Shown here: piece by piece, positions 56,897-64,000 of the stretch | Layout of the letters: each line of letters begins with the position of its first letter | Numbering within the stretch: position 1 is the first letter of the stretch | Origin: Gammaproteobacteria bacterium | Lineage (GTDB): Bacteria; Pseudomonadota; Gammaproteobacteria; Pseudomonadales; JAUIET01 | Direction: 5' to 3' | Assembly: GCA_030429735.1 (NCBI GenBank) | Contig: JAUIET010000009.1 | Span: 124,001 to 188,000, forward strand | DNA: 64,000 nucleotides | Position numbers and translations under genes: made by a program | The notes under the pieces: generated by a model | What the model was told of the DNA's origin: nothing | Seen by the model: the letters and a program-made list of their open reading frames with translations, nothing else | Databases searched by the model: none

Positions 56897-57808
56897 ATGG
56901 AAGTAATTATCATCAGCTTGATTGTTGGCGGGTTCATTGCGCTGACGGTTTGGAATATATATAACTTCTTCGCGGTGGTTCCCGAGCAAGATCGCTCCTA
57001 TCTCGATCGCCCGCCATTTGGGTTTCGTATTGTATGGCCGTTGATACAGGCGCTTGTTTATTACCTTGGCGGTTTCCTGAGTCGGGATTACCGCATCAAT
57101 ACCCATAACCGTCTGCGCCAGGCCGGCGTTGATTTTATGCTTAGCCCGGAACAGTTTTTTGCTGGAAAGTTGCTCGGCGCTATTGGCTTCAGCGCCTTCG
57201 GGTATCTGTTCTACGTATTGCATGGCCCAGGTTTTTTACTGTTGGTGTTGCTGCTTGGCGTACTGGGTTTTTATTACCCAGAAATCTGGCTGAAAGAAAC
57301 GGTAATAGCCCGCAATAAGCGTATTCTTAAAGACCTGCCATTTTATCTGGACGTGATAGTGCTTGCCGTTGAGTCTGGTACTAATTTTACCGGCGGGCTC
57401 ACACAAGCGGTTCAAAAAGCACCGGACGGACCCTTGCGTTTCGAGTTTGGTCGCGTGCTGAGAGATATCCGTGCAGGGAAATCAAGAGCAGATGCACTTC
57501 GTGAGTTAACCACCAGGGTTAGCAGCGACGGTGTCAAGAATGTTGTGAGCAGCATTGTTCAAGCGGAAAAAATTGGTTCAAGCCTGGGTGGTGTATTGAG
57601 TGCACAGGCCGAGAACCTCAGAAACACTCGTTTCCTGAAGGCGGAAAAGATGGCGATGGAGGCACCGGTAAAACTACTGGGGCCGCTGGTGATGTTTATT
57701 TTTCCAAACACTTTTCTGGTGATTGCATTTGTCATTCTAAGCCATGCGATTCAAGAGCAAGTGATCACTATGGCGCCACTGGTCTGGGCGTTTAACTACC
57801 CTGGTTAG
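56897..57808 (+). CDS. tadC: Tad inner-membrane platform protein TadC
   Basis: 303 residues, GspF-type. Several N-terminal and central membrane segments; the cytoplasmic part has DLPFYLDVIVLAVESGTNF, LRDIRAGKSRADALREL and VVSSIVQAEKIGSSLGGVLS. It partners TadB in the platform. A small hairpin follows. Confidence 0.92.
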   Translation: MEVIIISLIVGGFIALTVWNIYNFFAVVPEQDRSYLDRPPFGFRIVWPLIQALVYYLGGFLSRDYRINTHNRLRQAGVDFMLSPEQFFAGKLLGAIGFSAFGYLFYVLHGPGFLLLVLLLGVLGFYYPEIWLKETVIARNKRILKDLPFYLDVIVLAVESGTNFTGGLTQAVQKAPDGPLRFEFGRVLRDIRAGKSRADALRELTTRVSSDGVKNVVSSIVQAEKIGSSLGGVLSAQAENLRNTRFLKAEKMAMEAPVKLLGPLVMFIFPNTFLVIAFVILSHAIQEQVITMAPLVWAFNYPG

Positions 57809-57822
57809 CTCTGCGATAAGAA

Positions 57823-57839
57823 AAACCCGGAGCGGGTTT
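57823..57839 (+). terminator. hairpin between tadC and the DUF192 gene
   Basis: Seven-bp perfect stem AAACCCG/CGGGTTT with a GAG loop, followed by ATTTG, immediately before the DUF192 start. It is terminator-like but short of a T-run and may act as an attenuator separating the secretion genes from tadD and the RHS gene. Confidence 0.5.
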
Positions 57840-57844
57840 ATTTG

Positions 57845-58216
57845 ATGGACTGTTGTGTGGAAATGAAGACATTAGAAATTGACATTGTGAGCGACGGAGA
57901 AACACGCAAGACGGTGATCCAGGCGAAACACGCCAAAAGCTTCTTTAAACGGCTGAGGGGTTTGCTTGGTAAAGCGCCACTGCTCCGTAGAGAAGGCTTG
58001 CTGATAACGCCGTGCAATCAGGTGCATACAGTGGGTATGCGTTACCCACTCGACGTTGTCTATCTTGACCGCAATGGGCTTGTTGTTAAGTGCGTTGAAA
58101 ACTTAAGGCCGTTTCGGCTTTCAAGCGGTAAAGGCGCAAGGCATACGCTTGAACTGGCCGCGAATTCAATAAAAGAGCTTGGTATTAGGCCGGGCCAACA
58201 ATTGGTATGGAGATAG
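57845..58216 (+). CDS. DUF192 family protein
   Basis: 123 residues. The pattern LRGLLGKAPLLRREGLLITP, then VHTVGMRYPLDVVYLDRNG and LELAANSIKELGIRPGQ, defines DUF192 (COG1430). The family has a compact beta fold with no proven activity and recurs in tad-like loci. A second start at 57863 (MKTLEID) is possible. The usual signal peptide of many members is missing. Confidence 0.85.
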   Translation: MDCCVEMKTLEIDIVSDGETRKTVIQAKHAKSFFKRLRGLLGKAPLLRREGLLITPCNQVHTVGMRYPLDVVYLDRNGLVVKCVENLRPFRLSSGKGARHTLELAANSIKELGIRPGQQLVWR

Positions 58217-58225
58217 GAGAGCGAT

Positions 58226-58729
58226 ATGAACAAGGTAATGATAGCTGCGAGTGTAGTGCTTCTGATGGCGGGCTGCACCGCGGTAACGACCACTGGTGCA
58301 TCATCGCACTCGAAAGGCATTGAAGACCCATTCGAGCTTACCGCGATAGCTGATTTTGCCTACGATCGAGGTGACTGGCTGGTAGCAGCCAGGGAATACC
58401 AGCAGCTGGCGCAACTGGTTCCGAACGACGCTTACGCCTTGACCCGATTAGGAAATGTGAAGCTTAAGCAAAACGATTTTGAAGGTGCGATTCACGCATA
58501 CGGAAAGGCACTCGAGCGAGACCCACAGGCCGCGCGCGCTCACTATAACCTGGCAACCGCGCATCTGTTGCTGGCACGTGATTCCCTGCAGGCCAGCCTG
58601 CGCAACTTGCCGCGCAATGATGGAGGTGCGTTGGTGATTAACGAAAAGCTGAAGCACTTTGAAGCGCTTGTGTATGAGCCGCTGATTGAAACAAGTTCGC
58701 CTAATAAGGGGCTGATCAAGAAGAACTAG
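58226..58729 (+). CDS. tadD: TPR lipoprotein TadD
   Basis: 167 residues. The signal peptide ends in the lipobox LMAGC (Cys17). Three TPR-like units follow: FAYDRGDWLVAAREYQQLAQ, AYALTRLGNVKLKQNDFEGA and ARAHYNLATAHLLLARDSL. TadD is the pilotin-like lipoprotein that helps localise the secretin. AGGAGA precedes the ATG. Confidence 0.87.
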   Translation: MNKVMIAASVVLLMAGCTAVTTTGASSHSKGIEDPFELTAIADFAYDRGDWLVAAREYQQLAQLVPNDAYALTRLGNVKLKQNDFEGAIHAYGKALERDPQAARAHYNLATAHLLLARDSLQASLRNLPRNDGGALVINEKLKHFEALVYEPLIETSSPNKGLIKKN

Positions 58730-58777
58730 GTATCGGTGCTGGCCCGCTAAAGCCTGAGCTGGATCAGGGAGAGAACA

Positions 58778-61700
58778 ATGATAATTCGATCGATTGAAGC
58801 GCTGCAGCGCCGCGGCACAGGCGGTGCCGGTCACGGCCTGACGCGCCGGCAACAGCATGGAGCGGCAATTGCCGAGCTTGTCGTCGTTCTTCCCGCCTTA
58901 TTGATGTTAGGCCTGGGCGTTTTGGAAAGCGCATTTTTTTACCAGGCTAAAACAACGGTTACGTATGCCACCTTCGAAGCCGCCCGCAAGGGTGCTACGA
59001 CGCACGCGCAGAAGCGCCCGATGCGTGACGAGTTCGGAATGCGCATTGCGTCTATCTACGGTGGCGACGGCTCCGGCAGTAAAGCACAAGCCGCCATTGC
59101 CGAAGGTTTGGTTGACGCACACAACCCGCTGATTACCAAAATAGACATTATCAACCCCAGCAGCGAAGCGTTTCTGGAGTTTGGTGTGGAAAACGCCAAG
59201 AATGGCCAGATAGAAATACCCAACACTCACCTGCGTTACCGGGACCCAACGATTATTGGTAGCGAAAGCGAGGTCAACATACAAGATGCCAACCTTCTAA
59301 AGATTCAAGCTGAGTACGGCTACCAACTCAGAGTGCCGCTGGTTGCACAAGCCGTGACCGGCATCATGAAACAATTTGACCCTGGTAACGCACAGTATTA
59401 CGACCAGGGCCGAATTCCGATTTCTGCCGTGGCAACCGTGCGAATGCAAAGCGCGGCGTGGGAAGATGGGAATCTTAGAGCGGATGGGACAGCGCCTGGA
59501 GACGGTGATGTGGCGAATGGGGAAGCTGGCGATCCGAACTTTGCTGGCGGGGACAACGAGGGGCAGGGAGGGAGTGACGACCTGTTCGGGGGAGGATCGC
59601 AATGTGATTCGAGGCTTGCCTCTTGCATAAGCAATGGTCGCGGCACTGATGATGTATTCGGTTCAGGTAGTGGGAATGATCTAGGCAATCAACAGCTGTG
59701 CGATGCACCTCCATCGGGAAGCGGTCAAACCTCGCGAAGCGTGCCAGTGCCAGATAGAGCGGTAGGCAACCCAATTAATGTGGTCAGTGGCAACAAATAC
59801 CAGCTGGAAACCGATTTGCCTGCACTACCGGGCCCATTAGGACTGGTTTGGCAGCGGCACTACAACAGCCAGACCCATCGCCGCGGCCCGGTTGGAGCAG
59901 GCTGGCGTCACAGTTATCAAGTGAGCGTTAAAAAGCGAACAGACGGCAGCGTTGAACTGATCCAGGCTGATGGTCGGTCAATTTTATTTTCAGAGAGTGG
60001 AGACCGTTACCAATCCACCTTAGCCAGCGACGGGTGGCTCACGCTGAACGACGACAGTGTCTTCGATATTAAGCAACGCATCACCTGGCACTGGCAGAGT
60101 GGACAAACCCTGCAATTCAACGGGCGCGGCGAGCTCTCGGATATCAGACTGCCCACCGGCGAGCATGTGTCTTTGCAATACGACGATGGTCATCGTCTGA
60201 TACTGGTTAAAGACGCACAGGATCGTCGGATCAGCATTGGTTATTACTCAAATGGCCGCATCAAAACCGTGACAGATCCCGGTGGTAAATCGTTGCGTTA
60301 CCGGTATGACCGCTACGGCAACATGGAAACGGTCACTTTCGCCAACGGAGCCAGCCGGCGTTACCATTTTGAAGACAAATACGACCACGCCAATCTCACG
60401 GGTATTACCAATGAATTGGGTATTCGCTTTGCAAGCTGGGAATACGACGAGCACGATCGCGCAATTAGCAGTACTCACGCAGACAACGTAGAGGCGGTCA
60501 GTATTGACTACGCCGACGACGGCACGCGATTGGTAAGCAATAGCCAGGGTGAGGCCAGTACCTACTATACCGAGGTGCGCGAGGGAATAGGTCTGGTGAC
60601 AGGCATTCAGGGCCCTGGCTGCTCCAGCTGCAGTACCGGTGATGTGTACTATGAATACAACGCAGAACTGCAACTTGTTCGAACTGAGCACAAAGATGGG
60701 TCTGCGACGATTCGCGAGTACGACGGGTTTGGCCGTATAACGCGTTTGAGTACGGTGGCCGTCAGTGGTGTGCAACGCCTGGTGGCAGCGTACGAGTACG
60801 GAAACTACGATGGGGCGACCGCACGGCTGCCCACCACTGTATTCAAGCCCAGTGTAAACCCGGATGCCCAACACGCTTACTCACTGAGTTACAACGCACA
60901 CGGTCAGTTAACGCAGATGCTGGAGCACGGCTGGTCGCCGAATGCAAACGGCGTATTCGAGTTGCAACAACGGCTGACCACATTGGACTATCAAAATGGC
61001 CGTCTGGCGCGCATTGACGGCCCACGCGACGATGTTCAGGACCTGACACGCCTGCAGTACGACGACAAAGGTCGACTCACAGCAATTGCGATGCCCGATG
61101 GGCGTGAACTGACAGTAGCCAACTACGATGAATTCGGGCGTCCAACAGAGATTCGCCAGGGCAGGCAGCAGCCAACGCTGTTGGCCTACAACCAGCGTGG
61201 TGATATCTCGCAAGTGACCCAGCGGGGGCAGACTCTGCAGTACCAATACGACGCCGCTGGGCAATTGATCAGTGTGATCGGTCCCGATGGCGAACGACTG
61301 AGCCTGGGCTACGATGCAGCGGGGCGAGCCACAGAAGTGATTGGGCCAAACGGTCGGCAGATACTCACCGAACTCGATAGTGAAAATCGGGTGGTGGGAA
61401 ATCGATTACTTGGCGACCAGGGCGATGTTCTTGCTCACATCAGTTACCTGTACGACGCTGAAGGCCGCTTAAGTCAGATTCAGCGTAATGGGGAAGCCAG
61501 TCATTCCCGCGAATACGACATGCAAGGGCAGCTTGCCAGCAGCACCGACGCTGCAGGCAATCAAACCCGCTTTGAGTACAGCTCGCTGGGAGAGCTGCTT
61601 GCCATTACTCAGCCGAACAGCAATACAACCCGGCTGGCCTATGACGCCAAGAGCAACCTCAACGCGGTTACTGACGCCCGCGATAATCAGACCCGCTACG

Positions 61701-64000
61701 AATACAACGACTTCGGTCAACGAGTAGCCGAGCACAGCCCAGACACGGGTACCACCCGCTACGAATACGATGCAGCGGGTAATCAAATACGAAAACAAAA
61801 CGCCGAAGGTCAAATTACTGAATACCGCTATGATGCGGCCAACCGCATGATTTCGAGGCGTGATGCGGACGGCATCGTCAGCTACGAGTACGACCCGCAC
61901 AGCGCGCGCCTGGCACGAGTACAACACGCAGGCAGTACAGAAACCTTCGCCTACAATCGCGACGCACAGCTCATTGAGCACACCCGAACCCTTGCGGGTT
62001 CGCAATTCACCACCGAATACAACTACAGTAGCCAGGGAAAGCTGCTGACCAAGCGCCTGCCAGATGGACAGCTGCTTAACTACCACTACCACGAAGACGG
62101 ACCACGAAAAGGTACATTACGCGCCATCACCCGCGATGACCTGATCGGTCAAACCACCATCATTGGCGAACTCAATACCTATGATACCGCCACGCTTGAA
62201 ACCTACACCCACGGTAATGGCATTGCAGTGCGCAAAGAGCACGACGGCCTGGGAACCGCAACCGCACTCAGCTTTGGCAAAGCACTTCAATTAAGCTATC
62301 ACTACGACGAAGCAGGCCGCATTGCAGGTATAAAGGAAAACACCCACCAGAACTGGTACGAATACGATTCTGCGGGGCAGTTACTGGGCGCAGATACATC
62401 ACTCGGTCGCTTCGAGTACCGATACGATGAGGTAGGCAACCGAACCGAAAAGACCACCGAACGGAATGGTACGAGTACTACTGACACCTACAAGTACGCC
62501 GAGCCGGGCCAGGGCAACGCTTTGCTGGGTATCAACGATCAAGAGCGATCCTATAACGCTACCGGCAATCCCCGTGAGACCGAACAGTACCGATACCAAT
62601 ACAACGCGCAACAGCGACCGGTCAAAGTTTTCGAGAAAGCAAACAACACACTTATAGCTGAATACGAATACAACAGCTTTGGTGCGCGCACGAAGAAGGT
62701 CACCTATGGCGCCAGTCGCACTGCAGGTAAGAAATCCGTTACCTACTACCTGTACGACGGTCGAAAACTGGCGGCTGAAATCAATGAAGATGGCGACATC
62801 CTTGCGCAGTACCTGTATTACAAAGGCAAGGTCATTGCCAAGCTGGAAGGGCGTGATGTATACGCTGTACATACGGACCATCTTGGTACGCCGAAGACAA
62901 TCACGGATGAAGACCAAAACACGGTTTGGCATGCGGAATACACGCCGTTTGGGAAGGCGGAGTTAACCGAAGAACAAATCGCGTTTAACTTGCGATTGCC
63001 AGGGCAGTATTTTGATGAGGAGACTGGGGGGCATTATAACTATTACCGCACTTACGAGCCCGAAACGGGGAGATACACGCAATCTGATCCCATTGGGCTC
63101 GCGGGTGGACTGAACACTTACGCGTACGTTACCAATAACCCGCTGCAACTGACGGACATTCTTGGATTAGCGCCGGACGCGAATGGAGCAGGACCGGAGC
63201 CTAGTACCCCTGAGGCCGAGGACGAGTACAAACAAAACCTGACGCAGGTCATTGATCGGGCGATTAGCCAACTCGGCGAGGGCGAGGTCGCTGCAGCGGC
63301 TGAAAGAGTTCTCAACGACCTTAAAACTGGAATCGCGATTGTTGTTGGCATAGCCGCAGGAGCCGGAGCAATTGCTGCGGGTGCGGTTGCTGTAGGCGCA
63401 GTATCAGCCCCCGTAGCTCTGGCGGCGCTAGCGAGTGCCGCAGCAACCGTCGGGGTTGCAGCTCTCTGGTATACAGGGTACGAAGGCGTCAAACTCATCT
63501 ACGAGCTCATCACGCTAGCCTTCGAAGTTGGCGCCGTCAGCCGCTGTGATCCAGACGCGGACACCCGGCTAAACAAAATTGGTGATCGACTTGCACAACT
63601 GACTCTAAAAGCTGGAGAAACCACGCTATTGGCCGTAGCTGGCTTTGGTATTGGGAAGATCGCATCGAAGATCGGGAATGTCTTTAAGCGATTCAAGAAG
63701 CCAAACGCCTGTTCGTTCGCGGGTGACACATTGGTGCTCACCAGCACGGGCTTCGTTGCCATTCGTGAGATCGAAGCGGGTAACGATGAAGTCTGGGCCA
63801 GGGATGAGCAGACCGGGGAGATGGGCTGGCAGCCAGTGCTGGCTCAATACTCCAATCCCTACGATAAGACTGTATCGGTTACAACACGATCGAGCGATGG
63901 TACTGAGCAAACGATTGTCTCGAATGCGATCCATCCGTACTTCGCCAAAATACCAGAGAACGCAACGGTGGTTGCGTCATCTGAAGGGCATGTCTACGCA
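58778..64000 (+). CDS. TadE prepilin-RHS/YD-repeat-Hint fusion, putative polymorphic toxin (3' end outside window)
   Basis: One uninterrupted frame of 1741 codons, still open at the window end, with GGGAG before the ATG. Residues 1-55: TadE signal, basic leader to Gly28, then AAIAELVVVLPALL with Glu at +5. About 56-240: TadE periplasmic part (TYATFEAARKGATTHAQKR). About 240-320: Gly/Asp/Ser linker. From about 322: DUF6531-like entry (AVGNPINVVSGNKYQ), then many YD repeats, a CSSC pair at 615-618, and the RHS core RYTQSDPIGL at 1432. About 1460-1640: variable region with a hydrophobic Ala/Gly/Val helix pair (about 1505-1560). From Cys1645: Hint domain (CSFAGDTLVLTSTGFVAIRE). The toxin tip would lie beyond the window. 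It is the last gene seen in the tad locus, 48 bases after tadD. Confidence 0.88.
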   Translation, partial: MIIRSIEALQRRGTGGAGHGLTRRQQHGAAIAELVVVLPALLMLGLGVLESAFFYQAKTTVTYATFEAARKGATTHAQKRPMRDEFGMRIASIYGGDGSGSKAQAAIAEGLVDAHNPLITKIDIINPSSEAFLEFGVENAKNGQIEIPNTHLRYRDPTIIGSESEVNIQDANLLKIQAEYGYQLRVPLVAQAVTGIMKQFDPGNAQYYDQGRIPISAVATVRMQSAAWEDGNLRADGTAPGDGDVANGEAGDPNFAGGDNEGQGGSDDLFGGGSQCDSRLASCISNGRGTDDVFGSGSGNDLGNQQLCDAPPSGSGQTSRSVPVPDRAVGNPINVVSGNKYQLETDLPALPGPLGLVWQRHYNSQTHRRGPVGAGWRHSYQVSVKKRTDGSVELIQADGRSILFSESGDRYQSTLASDGWLTLNDDSVFDIKQRITWHWQSGQTLQFNGRGELSDIRLPTGEHVSLQYDDGHRLILVKDAQDRRISIGYYSNGRIKTVTDPGGKSLRYRYDRYGNMETVTFANGASRRYHFEDKYDHANLTGITNELGIRFASWEYDEHDRAISSTHADNVEAVSIDYADDGTRLVSNSQGEASTYYTEVREGIGLVTGIQGPGCSSCSTGDVYYEYNAELQLVRTEHKDGSATIREYDGFGRITRLSTVAVSGVQRLVAAYEYGNYDGATARLPTTVFKPSVNPDAQHAYSLSYNAHGQLTQMLEHGWSPNANGVFELQQRLTTLDYQNGRLARIDGPRDDVQDLTRLQYDDKGRLTAIAMPDGRELTVANYDEFGRPTEIRQGRQQPTLLAYNQRGDISQVTQRGQTLQYQYDAAGQLISVIGPDGERLSLGYDAAGRATEVIGPNGRQILTELDSENRVVGNRLLGDQGDVLAHISYLYDAEGRLSQIQRNGEASHSREYDMQGQLASSTDAAGNQTRFEYSSLGELLAITQPNSNTTRLAYDAKSNLNAVTDARDNQTRYEYNDFGQRVAEHSPDTGTTRYEYDAAGNQIRKQNAEGQITEYRYDAANRMISRRDADGIVSYEYDPHSARLARVQHAGSTETFAYNRDAQLIEHTRTLAGSQFTTEYNYSSQGKLLTKRLPDGQLLNYHYHEDGPRKGTLRAITRDDLIGQTTIIGELNTYDTATLETYTHGNGIAVRKEHDGLGTATALSFGKALQLSYHYDEAGRIAGIKENTHQNWYEYDSAGQLLGADTSLGRFEYRYDEVGNRTEKTTERNGTSTTDTYKYAEPGQGNALLGINDQERSYNATGNPRETEQYRYQYNAQQRPVKVFEKANNTLIAEYEYNSFGARTKKVTYGASRTAGKKSVTYYLYDGRKLAAEINEDGDILAQYLYYKGKVIAKLEGRDVYAVHTDHLGTPKTITDEDQNTVWHAEYTPFGKAELTEEQIAFNLRLPGQYFDEETGGHYNYYRTYEPETGRYTQSDPIGLAGGLNTYAYVTNNPLQLTDILGLAPDANGAGPEPSTPEAEDEYKQNLTQVIDRAISQLGEGEVAAAAERVLNDLKTGIAIVVGIAAGAGAIAAGAVAVGAVSAPVALAALASAAATVGVAALWYTGYEGVKLIYELITLAFEVGAVSRCDPDADTRLNKIGDRLAQLTLKAGETTLLAVAGFGIGKIASKIGNVFKRFKKPNACSFAGDTLVLTSTGFVAIREIEAGNDEVWARDEQTGEMGWQPVLAQYSNPYDKTVSVTTRSSDGTEQTIVSNAIHPYFAKIPENATVVASSEGHVYA

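Noticed and set aside
59300-59760. Possibility that the TadE part and the RHS part are two genes joined by a missed stop
   Set aside because: I read the codons across the linker; no stop occurs and phase is kept, so the fusion is real in this sequence.
60248-62092. Long minus-strand open frames within the RHS region
   Set aside because: They lie antisense to the RHS repeats, have odd Val/Cys/Thr-rich composition with no domain, and reflect the codon bias of the YD repeats on the plus strand.

Overview
The window reads as chromosomal DNA of a marine or other aquatic gammaproteobacterium. The evidence is the block 4.5S RNA-dnaX-ybaB-recR-rnd-ycgL-ycgN, the block fdxA-mutS-recA-recX, FadB/FadA, type II QueF, a dedicated class GN sortase system of the kind known from marine proteobacteria, and a multi-subunit Mrp cation/proton antiporter. 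Genes are dense, often with 1-4 bp stop/start overlaps. No tRNA, 5S/16S/23S rRNA, CRISPR array, insertion sequence or phage integrase was seen.

Layout: 1-3.1 kb holds the 5' part of pntA, a DUF1214 protein and a zinc-dependent dehydrogenase. 3.2-8.4 kb holds the small SRP RNA and a co-directional housekeeping block with dnaX, which carries an A10 slippery run followed by a -1 frame stop. 8.5-16.1 kb holds a MoxR/VWA pair, an RNA methyltransferase, an Ala/Asp-repeat lipoprotein, a PQQ-dependent quinohemoprotein dehydrogenase and an ammonium transporter. 16.2-23.5 kb, minus strand, is a nine-gene Mrp-type antiporter operon with three MrpA/MrpD-like proton-channel subunits. 23.7-34.6 kb holds AlaA, a CBS-GGDEF protein, FadBA, CinA, an ABC exporter and QueF.

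34.65-34.95 kb contains a previously uncalled candidate small RNA of RsmY/RsmZ (CsrA-sequestering) type. It has five GGA motifs, most of them in hairpin loops, ends in a strong terminator, and sits beside fdxA, as rsmZ does in Pseudomonas. 35.0-40.8 kb is fdxA, mutS, LexA-boxed recA, recX, a HIT protein and a cupin. 40.8-47.0 kb is the dedicated sortase system: histidine kinase PdsS, regulator PdsR, a VIT/VWA surface target with a variant sorting signal, the class GN sortase and an unknown coupled gene.

47.0-64.0 kb is a Tad/Flp pilus (type IVc) locus behind an AT-rich control region: flp, TadG-like, TadE-like, an exported protein, a mini-pilin, CpaB, CpaC, an FHA-CpaF fusion, TadB, TadC, DUF192 and TadD. 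Its last gene is the most unusual object in the window. It is a continuous reading frame of at least 1741 codons that begins as a TadE-type prepilin, continues as an RHS/YD-repeat shell with core domain, and enters a Hint autoprocessing domain where the window ends. This looks like a polymorphic-toxin precursor built to use the Tad machine, a delivery arrangement that appears little described. The tad genes in view lack a TadZ/CpaE and a prepilin peptidase.
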